Part shown: piece by piece, positions 31,475 through 37,971 of the stretch
Position numbering within the stretch: position 1 is the first letter of the stretch
Layout of the letters: each line of letters begins with the position of its first letter
Source: Actinospica acidithermotolerans
GTDB lineage: Bacteria > Actinomycetota > Actinomycetes > Streptomycetales > Catenulisporaceae
Reading direction: 5' to 3'
Length of the DNA stretch: 41,970 nt
NCBI RefSeq assembly: GCF_018139625.1
Contig: NZ_JAGSOH010000067.1
Coordinates: 1 to 41,970 of the forward strand
Program-made: the position numbers and the translations under genes
The notes under the pieces: generated by a model
Told to the model about the DNA's origin: nothing
Database searches by the model: none
Seen by the model: only the letters and a program-made list of their open reading frames with translations

Positions 31475-31486
31475 TGGTTCAGACCA
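31475..31486 (+). promoter_or_regulatory. DasR-like site 2
   Basis: TGGTTCAGACCA matches TGGTCTAGACCA at 10 of 12 positions and starts 22 bp (two helical turns) after site 1. Paired repeats of this kind control Streptomyces chitinase genes through the N-acetylglucosamine regulator DasR. A weaker third match, TGGTCAAAACCG, is at 31406-31417. Confidence 0.65.
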
Positions 31487-31582
31487 ATTTCACCCACGGT
31501 CCGAATCGCGCCCGCGTACCCCGACGCGTCCGTCACCCCCGCGGACGCGGGCCCCACCACGCCTATCCGGGAGCACCCCAGC

Positions 31583-32824
31583 ATGCAGAAGAAAGCACTC
31601 GTCCGCTCCACCCTCGCGGTCGTCGGCGCCGGCGGGATCGCCGCGGGCCTCGCCCTGAGCCTCGCGTCGCCCGCGCAGGCGGCGACCTCCTGGCCGAGCC
31701 ACGTCTTCGCCCCCTACGTGGACACCGGCCTGAGCAACACGACCCTGACCACCGTCGCCGCGGACTACGGCACGAAGTACTTCACCCTCGCGTTCGTCAA
31801 CGGCTCCGGCTGCAGCTGGTCGCTGCCGAGCCAGAGCAGCTGGCAGTCGCAGATCTCCTCGCTGCAGTCCGAGGGCGGCGACGTGAGCATCTCGTTCGGC
31901 GGCTACACCGTCGACACCGACGCCACCGACCTCGGCGCCACCTGCTCCTCCGCCGGCGCCATGGCCACCCAGGTCGAGTCCGTCGTCACCACGATGGGCG
32001 TGACCCACCTCGACTTCGACATCGAGTCCAGCGAGATGACCGACTCGACGGACTACACCCGGACCGCCCAGGCGCTCGCGCTGGTCCGCTCGTGGGCCTC
32101 GTCGAGCGGCCGGTCGCTCTCGATCGCCTACACCCTGCCGGTACTCTCCAGCGGCCTGACCTCGTCCGGCATCGCGGTGATCGACGCGGCCGCCTCCGCC
32201 GGCTTCACCCCCGACGTCGTCAACATCATGACGATGGACTACGGGACCTCGGGCACCGAGATGGGCTCCGCCGCCGACTCGGCGATCGACGCCTCGGCGT
32301 CGCAGGTGGCCAGCGCGTTCGGTGTCTCCTCGGCCGCCGCGTACGGCATGCTCGGCGTCACCCCGATGATCGGCCAGAACGACAGCTCCGGCGAGATCTT
32401 CACGCTCGCCGACGCCTCCACCGTCGAGTCGTACGCCGCCTCCAAGGGCCTCGCGCTGACCTCGTTCTGGTCCGAGGGCCGCGACAACGGCGGCTGCCCC
32501 GGCCAGACCTCGGCCAGCTCGACGTGCAGCGGCGTGAGCCAGAGCACGGGACAGTTCACGACGATCTTCCAGGCCTTCACCGGCGGCACGTCGTCCACCG
32601 GCAGCAGCTCCCCGACCGCCACCGCGACCGCGAGCGCCAGCCCGACGGCCACCTCCACCGGCGGCTCGGGCGGTTCGTGCGCGACGGCGTGGAACTCCTC
32701 CACGGCCTACACGTCCGGCCAGGAAGTCTCCTACGGCGGCTACAACTGGACCGCCAACCAGTGGAACTACAACGAGGTGCCGGGCGGCGCCTCGGGTGCG
32801 TGGAACAAGGACGCGGCCTGCTGA
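31583..32824 (+). CDS. Secreted GH18 chitinase with CBM5/12
   Basis: A 413-residue secreted chitinase. A signal peptide (MQKKALVRSTLAVVGAGGIA, cleavage after AQA, about residue 33) is followed by a GH18 TIM barrel (about 36-325), with SISFGGY and the catalytic DxDxE motif HLDFDIESS, Asp144, Asp146 and proton donor Glu148; VVNIMTMDYG and LTSFWSEGRDNG also fit. After a Ser/Thr/Ala linker comes a short chitin-binding module of family 5/12 (about 366-413: AWNSSTAYTSGQEVSYGGYN, WTANQWN). It hydrolyses chitin outside the cell. Two DasR-like sites in its promoter point to control by N-acetylglucosamine availability. GGGAG precedes the ATG. Confidence 0.92.
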   Translation: MQKKALVRSTLAVVGAGGIAAGLALSLASPAQAATSWPSHVFAPYVDTGLSNTTLTTVAADYGTKYFTLAFVNGSGCSWSLPSQSSWQSQISSLQSEGGDVSISFGGYTVDTDATDLGATCSSAGAMATQVESVVTTMGVTHLDFDIESSEMTDSTDYTRTAQALALVRSWASSSGRSLSIAYTLPVLSSGLTSSGIAVIDAAASAGFTPDVVNIMTMDYGTSGTEMGSAADSAIDASASQVASAFGVSSAAAYGMLGVTPMIGQNDSSGEIFTLADASTVESYAASKGLALTSFWSEGRDNGGCPGQTSASSTCSGVSQSTGQFTTIFQAFTGGTSSTGSSSPTATATASASPTATSTGGSGGSCATAWNSSTAYTSGQEVSYGGYNWTANQWNYNEVPGGASGAWNKDAAC

Positions 32825-32848
32825 TAGCGGTCCGCGGGAGTTCCATCC

Positions 32849-32880
32849 GCGCCGCCGGGGTTCAACGGCCCCGGCGGCGC
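32849..32880. terminator. Bidirectional terminator after chitinase
   Basis: GCGCCGCCGGGG (32849-32860) and CCCCGGCGGCGC (32869-32880) form a perfect 12-bp stem with an 8-nt loop. The stop codon of the convergent LysR-domain gene lies in the loop, so it can serve both genes. Confidence 0.8.
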
Positions 32881-33599
32881 GGCTTTCCGCTTCTGGCCGC
32901 GGGAGCGGCCTTGCGCGCCGCGGGCGTCGCCTTCTTGCCCCGCGGCTGCTCGCGCTCCTTCTTCCGATCCGGTTCCTGCCGCGGCTGCTGCCGGCCGCGC
33001 GAGCTGTTCGCGGTCCGGCCGCGCACGATCCCGATGAACTCCTCCATCAGGTCCGTCGAGCGCTCCTCCAGCCACACCAGCGCGACCCCCGACTGCGGGG
33101 CGTCCAGCAGCGTCCGGTACGTCAGATCCTTGCGATGGTGCAGCCGCGCCACGGACTGCGGCACGGCGAGCAGACCGACGCCCGCCGCCACCAGCTCGAT
33201 CGCCTCCGCCGTCGTCGCCGGCCGCTCCTTCGCGGCCCTGCCCGGCGGCGTCCGCCAGTCGAGGCAGTCGTCCAGCGGGTGCAGCACGACGTAGTCGGCC
33301 AGGTCCTCGCCCGAGACCTCGTCCACCGCCGCGACCTCGTGGTCCTTCGGCACGACGAGCACCGTCGTCTCGGTGTACAGCGCAATGGCGTGCTTACCCG
33401 AACGGTCGATCGGCAGCCGCAGCAGCGCCGCCTCCGCGGCCTCGTCCGCCACCGCCCGCTCCGCCTCGGCGTTCTCCAGCGCGAGCAGCTCGATCGGCAC
33501 GTCCGGAAGACGTTCCTCCCAGGTCCTGACCCATTTCCCCGGCGTCACCCCGGGGACGTACGCGAGGCGGAAGGGGGCGGGTGCTTCGGTGCCGGTCAC
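32862..33599 (-). CDS. LysR-type substrate-binding domain protein without HTH
   Basis: A 245-residue protein that is only the effector-binding half of a LysR regulator: FRLAYVPGVTPGKWVRTWEE, IELLALENAEAERAVADEAA, ALYTETTVLVVPKDHEVAAV and ATTAEAIELVAAGVGLLAVP. There is no N-terminal helix-turn-helix. From about 205 to the end it has a very basic tail rich in Arg, Lys, Pro and Ala that could bind nucleic acid. In streptomycetes such a gene is found beside a DUF5997 gene, as here. Function unknown; a stand-alone ligand sensor is a guess. GTG start with no Shine-Dalgarno sequence; TAACCT ends six bases upstream, suggesting a leaderless message. Confidence 0.75.
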   Translation of the reverse strand: MTGTEAPAPFRLAYVPGVTPGKWVRTWEERLPDVPIELLALENAEAERAVADEAAEAALLRLPIDRSGKHAIALYTETTVLVVPKDHEVAAVDEVSGEDLADYVVLHPLDDCLDWRTPPGRAAKERPATTAEAIELVAAGVGLLAVPQSVARLHHRKDLTYRTLLDAPQSGVALVWLEERSTDLMEEFIGIVRGRTANSSRGRQQPRQEPDRKKEREQPRGKKATPAARKAAPAARSGKPRRRGR

Positions 33600-33605
33600 G
33601 ACGCC

Positions 33606-33611
33606 AGGTTA
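33606..33611 (-). promoter_or_regulatory. -10 box, LysR-domain gene
   Basis: TAACCT on the minus strand, six bases before the GTG start; it fits TANNNT and a leaderless transcript. No good -35 box is seen. Confidence 0.45.
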
Positions 33612-33644
33612 CCGGCGTTGGCCGGAGGCGCCGTGCGCGGTCGG

Positions 33645-33650
33645 TAATGT
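33645..33650 (+). promoter_or_regulatory. -10 box, DUF5997 gene
   Basis: TAATGT, six bases before the ATG of the DUF5997 gene, mirroring the arrangement of the divergent gene. It fits TANNNT and a leaderless transcript; no good -35 box is seen. Confidence 0.45.
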
Positions 33651-33656
33651 TGGACC

Positions 33657-34076
33657 ATGAAGTCGCAGAAGACCACCCAGACGATGAAGCCCGCGACCGC
33701 GGCGAAGAAGCTGGGCATCCACCTCCAGGCCGCCCCCGCCGAGTTCCAGGAAGGTGCCGTCTCGCGCGACGAGCTCGCCTCGCTCCAGGCCGATCCGCCC
33801 GAATGGCTGCGCGAGCTGCGCGCCAACGGCCCGCACCCGCGCCAGGAGTCCGCCGCCCGCCTCGGCGTGTCCATCGCCGGCCTCGCCCGCGGCGGCGTCA
33901 CCGAGCCGCTGACCACCGCGCAGATCGAGGAGCTGAAGGCCGAGATGCCCGAGTGGCTGCGGCGCGAGCGGGCGACGCAGGCCGAGGTGCGCCGGGAGAA
34001 CGTGCGCATCAAGGAGAAGCACAAGCAGGAGGCGGCAGCGGCGGCCGCCCGACCCGCCCCGAAGCGCGGTCGGTGA
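33657..34076 (+). CDS. DUF5997 family protein
   Basis: A 139-residue soluble protein of the actinobacterial DUF5997 family: TTQTMKPATAAKKLGIHLQA, APAEFQEGAVSRDELASLQA, PPEWLRELRANGPHPRQESA, LGVSIAGLARGGVTEPLTTA and EMPEWLRRERATQAEVRREN are its hallmarks. Two similar PEWLR modules suggest an internal duplication. The Lys/Arg/Ala-rich end (AAAAARPAPKRGR) may be flexible. No function is known; the steady partnership with the divergent LysR-domain gene is its best clue. The ATG has no Shine-Dalgarno sequence. The last codons belong to the first copy of a repeat of about 110 bp. Confidence 0.85.
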   Translation: MKSQKTTQTMKPATAAKKLGIHLQAAPAEFQEGAVSRDELASLQADPPEWLRELRANGPHPRQESAARLGVSIAGLARGGVTEPLTTAQIEELKAEMPEWLRRERATQAEVRRENVRIKEKHKQEAAAAAARPAPKRGR

Positions 34077-34300
34077 CGGCCGATCCGGCGCGGGCATCCG
34101 CTCCTGGCCGTGATCCCGCAACGGCGTGACGGGCGCAGCGGCTCGCGGCGGCCCCGCCTGGCGTGATTCCGAAGCGGGGCCGGTGACGGCCGATCTGGCG
34201 CGGGCGACCCGGCGTGCCGCGATCCGGCCACGGAGGCGGGGTCGGCCGCTGTGACTCGCGGCGGCCCCGCCTGCCGTGATTCCGAAGCGGGGTCGGCGGC
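34061..34300. repeat. Repeat of 110-114 bp behind DUF5997 gene
   Basis: GAAGCGCGGTCGGTGACGGC at 34061 (the last DUF5997 codons and stop) recurs as GAAGCGGGGCCGGTGACGGC at 34171 and, shortened, as GAAGCGGGGTCGGCGGCGG at 34285. A second shared block starts CTCGCGGCGGCCCCGCCTG at 34142 and 34255. Two units plus a remnant are present, with periods near 110 and 114 bp. Confidence 0.8.
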
Positions 34301-34620
34301 GGCGCCCGGCTTGCGCGAAGCCGTTCCGCTGACAAGTCAGATGCCGCATAATCGTCGGTGCGGGCGGCAGCGCCCGCGGGTGGCGCCCAGCGTCTCGCGG
34401 ACGGTCCGACCGGTCTGGTGGGTGTGGGACGGCTGACACGCCGGGCGCCGGTCACCGTCGGCGGGCGGCGGCGCGCGGGAAGTGGGCGACTTCCGCGCTG
34501 CTTCGCGCGCCGTCGCGGTCGGGCATCCGTGCCGGACGGGCGGTCGAGCTCCCTCCTGCACCGAGTGGATGTCCATGTGCGTGCGTGCAAACGGCTGCTA
34601 GGGGCAGGGAGGCGCGGGGC
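34301..34620. other. Intergenic region before GAF/PucR gene
   Basis: No gene is supported here. The stretch contains a small GCGGGC-N6-GCCCGC hairpin at about 34360 and a CATAAT hexamer at 34347 that could be a -10 box, but no good -35 box is seen. It probably carries the promoter and leader of the following regulator gene. Confidence 0.4.
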
Positions 34621-36570
34621 ATGGCGGAGCGGGCGGGGCCGGCGGGGTTACTCGAAGTACTCGAATCACTGGCGCACGAGACGGTCACCGGCGAACCGGT
34701 GGCGCGGGCGGCCTCGCCCGGCGCGACGGGGCGCGAACGGTACGCGGACGAATCCGAGTACGCCGGTGAGCTCTACGCCCGCATACACGCGAACTTCGCG
34801 CGGCTGCGCCGTGGCGAGGCGATGCTGCTGTCTCTGTTCGATTATATCAGGGAGCTGTCCAAAGCGGGCGGCATCGGCGAGCTGCTGGCCACCGCCGCCC
34901 GGCAGGCGCGGCACCTGCTGCTGCTCGACACCGTGTTCATCAGCGTGCCGGACGACGAGCCGGGCCGCTACCGCATCGTCGCCGCCGACGGGCAGGTGAC
35001 CACGGCCACCGTCGGGACCCGGCTGCCCGGCGGCAGCACCGGCTTCGGCGGGGACCGGGGTCTCGGACGTACGCCGGTATGGACGCCGGACTACCTCGCC
35101 GACAACGGTTTCGAGCACACCAGCGACACCGACCGGATGATCGCCGAGGAGGGCCTGCGCGGCCTGATCGCCGCGCCTCTCTACGCCGACGGCCGGCGCT
35201 TCGCAGTGCTCTACGGCGGCAGCCGCGGCATGCGGCGGTTCACCGCCGCCGAGGTCTCCCTGATCGAGCGGTACGCCGAGCTCGTCGCCGCCTTCGTCCG
35301 TTCCGCCGCCGAACTCGCGCGCAACGCGGACGCCATCGCCGCCGCCGAGCGATCGCTGGATCGCGCGGACGCAGATCTCGCCGACCTGCGCAACATCATC
35401 GAGCTCTGCCACAGCACCCTCGACGAGCCGCCCAACGGCGAGACGGTCTCGGCGCACGTCGAACTCTGGGCCAAAGCTCTCGGCTTCGACATCGCCGTCT
35501 ACGGCCGCGACGACCGCCTTGTCACCGCATCCGGCGTCGCGCGGCCGGCCGTTCCCGCCGACCAGACCGTGCTCCCCGCCGCAGAAGCCGCCGTCGCCCG
35601 CGCCGCCGCCGACCTGGTCCAGCTCGGCGACGGCCGCAGCGTGGTCTCCGTGGACTTCGGCGGCGAGCACCTCGGCACGCTCGTCGCGCGGCCCGAGCGT
35701 GCGCTGACCGAGCGCGACACGATGGTCCTGCGGCTGGCCGTCCGCGTCATCGCCGCGTGCCTGAGCAAGGGCCCAGGGCAGACCTCCGCAGCGGGCGGAC
35801 GCCAGCGCGACGGCCTGCTCGCCCAACTCCTCCGCTCCGACGCGCCGACGCCCTCGCGCGCCGTCCTGGCCAGGCTGCGCGAGCTCGGCGCCGACCTCGA
35901 AGCGCCGCACCTCGTCGTCATCGCGCGCACCGAGCCGGGCCTGCGCGCGAAGGCGGAGCAGTGGGCCGAGGCCTACGCCCGCAGGCTCAACGGCCTCTAC
36001 CTGGCACGCGCCGAGGATGTCACCCTGCTCGTCCCCGGCAGCGACCCGTCGGCCGCCTCCAACGCGGTACGCGAGGAGCTGGCGAGTGCGCTGCGAGCCC
36101 CGGTCACGGTCGGTGCGGGCGGCCCGGCGCACATGCTCGGCCAGCAGGTCCGCGCGGCGTACGCCGAGGCCCGCCGCTGCCTGTCCGCGATGCTCACGCT
36201 CGGCATGGTCGGCCGGTCCGCCGCCCCCGACGAACTCGGCTTCCTCGGCCTCCTGCTGGCCGGAGGCCGCGACGTCCCCCAGCTTGTGGGTTCAGTCGTC
36301 GGCCCGGTATTCGAATACGACGACCAGCGCTCCGGCGCCCTCGTCGAGACCCTCGACGCCTACTTCGAGTCCGGTAGCAACGCCACCGCCGCCGCCAAGG
36401 CCCTGCACGTCCACCCCAACACCGTCTCCCGCCGCCTCGAGCGCATCAGCGAACTGCTCGGACCCGACTGGCAGCACCCGCAGCGGGTACTTGAGATCCA
36501 GGTCGCCCTGCAACTGGCCCGGATGCGCGGCGGCCTGTCCGAAGACGCCGGCACCGCCCCGAGCGCGTGA
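34621..36570 (+). CDS. GAF-domain PucR/CdaR-type regulator
   Basis: A 649-residue regulator. After a helical start, a GAF sensor domain spans about 65-215 (MLLSLFDYIRELSKAGGIGE, LLLLDTVFISVPDDEP, GLIAAPLYADGRRFAVLYGG), followed by a helical linker, a second GAF-like part with SAHVELWAKALGFDIAVYGR (about 275-380), a CdaR GGDEF-like middle domain (LLAQLLRSDAPTPSRAV to GGPAHMLGQQVRAAYAEARR) and a C-terminal PucR helix-turn-helix (about 580-635: ALVETLDAYFESGSNATAAA, LHVHPNTVSRRLERISELLG). The ATG at 34621 is supported by GGGAGG upstream; a GTG at 34585 is less likely. It is convergent with the lyase/flavoenzyme pair and could control it or an unlinked catabolic operon. Confidence 0.85.
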   Translation: MAERAGPAGLLEVLESLAHETVTGEPVARAASPGATGRERYADESEYAGELYARIHANFARLRRGEAMLLSLFDYIRELSKAGGIGELLATAARQARHLLLLDTVFISVPDDEPGRYRIVAADGQVTTATVGTRLPGGSTGFGGDRGLGRTPVWTPDYLADNGFEHTSDTDRMIAEEGLRGLIAAPLYADGRRFAVLYGGSRGMRRFTAAEVSLIERYAELVAAFVRSAAELARNADAIAAAERSLDRADADLADLRNIIELCHSTLDEPPNGETVSAHVELWAKALGFDIAVYGRDDRLVTASGVARPAVPADQTVLPAAEAAVARAAADLVQLGDGRSVVSVDFGGEHLGTLVARPERALTERDTMVLRLAVRVIAACLSKGPGQTSAAGGRQRDGLLAQLLRSDAPTPSRAVLARLRELGADLEAPHLVVIARTEPGLRAKAEQWAEAYARRLNGLYLARAEDVTLLVPGSDPSAASNAVREELASALRAPVTVGAGGPAHMLGQQVRAAYAEARRCLSAMLTLGMVGRSAAPDELGFLGLLLAGGRDVPQLVGSVVGPVFEYDDQRSGALVETLDAYFESGSNATAAAKALHVHPNTVSRRLERISELLGPDWQHPQRVLEIQVALQLARMRGGLSEDAGTAPSA

Positions 36571-36586
36571 AACGGGGCGGTGCCGG
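36548..36586. terminator. Hairpin over the GAF/PucR stop codon
   Basis: CCGGCACCGCCCCG (36548-36561) pairs perfectly with CGGGGCGGTGCCGG (36573-36586). The 11-nt loop contains the TGA stop, so the left arm is coding. It probably terminates both convergent genes. Confidence 0.8.
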
Positions 36587-36609
36587 AAGCCGAACGTGGG
36601 GCGGCGAGG

Positions 36610-37971
36610 TCAGCTGAGGGCGCGATCGACGAGCGCGGGGGCGGCGGCGATGTAGGTGGCGGGGTCGCAGACGAGGTCGAGCTCCGCGGCATCCATCACG
36701 TCGGCCTCGGCGAGCACCGTGCTCAGCGGCGCGCCGGTGCGGCGGACCTCGGCGGTGGCGGCGTTGAGGAGCTTGCGGGCCTCGGGCTTGCCGAGGAGCG
36801 GTGTGAGCACGGCGACGAGGCGTTCGGCGACGATCTGGCCGCCCGTCCGCCGCAGGTTCTCGCGCATGCGGTCGGGGTTCACGCGCAGGCCGGCGGTGAG
36901 TTCGACGGCGGTGTGAGCGGCGCCGCCGACCAGGCGGAGGGCCTCGCGCAGCAGCAGCCACTCGGACTGCCAGCCGCCGCCGGAGCGCTCGTCCTCGGCC
37001 AGAAGCGCCTGGGTGAGCGCCGTCGTCAGGGCCGGGACCTGGAGCGCGGCCGAGCGTATGAGGGTGCTGAGTACGGGGTTCCGCTTCTGCGGCATGGCCG
37101 AGGAGGCGCCGCGCGTGGCGGGCCCGGGCTCGGCAACCTCGCCGACCTCGGTGCGGGAGAGGATCTGCACGTCCACGGCAAGCTTTCCGAGCGCGCCTGC
37201 GGTGAACGCGAGCGCGGCGCCCAGGTCGGCGATCGGTGTGCGCAGCGTGTGCCAGGGGAGTGGCGCGACGGCGAGGCCGCACTCCTGCGCGAAGGCTTCG
37301 GCGAGTGCTGATGCGTAGTCGGGGCGTTCGGCCCCGTCGATGCGGGCGAACTCCAGGTAGCCGGAAAGCGTGCCCGCCGCGCCGCCCAGGGAGACCGGGA
37401 GGCCTTCGGCGACGATGCTGAGGCGGGCGTGGGCGTCCTGGAGAAGCTTGCGCCAGCCCGCGGCCTTCAGACCGAAGGTGGTGGGGACGGCGTGGAGCGC
37501 CAGGGTGCGGCCGGGCATGACGGTCTCGCGGTGCTGCTCCGCGAGCTCCGCCAACGCGGCGATGGAACGCATCAGGTCGCTGAGGATGAGGGGAGTCGCG
37601 CGGGCGGCGATGAGCATGGCGGCGGTGTCGAATATGTCCTGGCTCGTGGACCCGCGGTGGACGTACTCGGCCGCCGATGGGTCATCCTTCGCGACGAGCC
37701 CGGTGAAGTCGCGGATCAGCGCGACGACCGGGTTCGCGGTCTCGCGGGCGGCCAGCGCGATGCCGCGGGCGTCGAGATTCTTCGCGTCGGCAGCGCGCGT
37801 GATCGATTCAGCGGCCGATTCGGGTACGACGCCGAGACGGCACTGCGCACGGGACAGCGCGGCTTCGGCATCGAGCATGGCCTGGAGGTAGGCCGCGTCG
37901 GATGTCGCGTCCTCTACAGGCGTGCCGGCGCGCACCGGAGAGAGCAGGCCGAAATCGAGACCGTCGATCAT
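36610..37971 (-). CDS. PcaB/CreD-like lyase (aspartase/fumarase superfamily)
   Basis: A 453-residue lyase of the aspartase/fumarase superfamily. It begins LLSPVRAGTPVEDATSDAAY and LDAEAALSRAQCRLGVVPE, has the VHRGSTSQDIFDTAAML active-site block, the PGRTLALHAVPTTFGLKAAG block with the family histidine, and the signature loop GASSAMPQKRNPVLSTLIRS with the catalytic serine. By sequence it would be called 3-carboxy-cis,cis-muconate cycloisomerase (PcaB), but no protocatechuate gene is nearby. Instead its start overlaps the stop of a large FAD/NAD(P)-binding enzyme (ATGA), the arrangement of nitrosuccinate lyase CreD with monooxygenase CreE. I therefore favour a nitrosuccinate lyase releasing nitrous acid and fumarate, pending alignment. 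Confidence 0.65.
   Translation of the reverse strand: MIDGLDFGLLSPVRAGTPVEDATSDAAYLQAMLDAEAALSRAQCRLGVVPESAAESITRAADAKNLDARGIALAARETANPVVALIRDFTGLVAKDDPSAAEYVHRGSTSQDIFDTAAMLIAARATPLILSDLMRSIAALAELAEQHRETVMPGRTLALHAVPTTFGLKAAGWRKLLQDAHARLSIVAEGLPVSLGGAAGTLSGYLEFARIDGAERPDYASALAEAFAQECGLAVAPLPWHTLRTPIADLGAALAFTAGALGKLAVDVQILSRTEVGEVAEPGPATRGASSAMPQKRNPVLSTLIRSAALQVPALTTALTQALLAEDERSGGGWQSEWLLLREALRLVGGAAHTAVELTAGLRVNPDRMRENLRRTGGQIVAERLVAVLTPLLGKPEARKLLNAATAEVRRTGAPLSTVLAEADVMDAAELDLVCDPATYIAAAPALVDRALS

Noticed and set aside
36610-37971. Plain assignment as PcaB of the protocatechuate pathway
   Set aside because: No other pca gene is nearby and the coupled partner is a flavoenzyme unrelated to that pathway; the superfamily alone does not decide the reaction.
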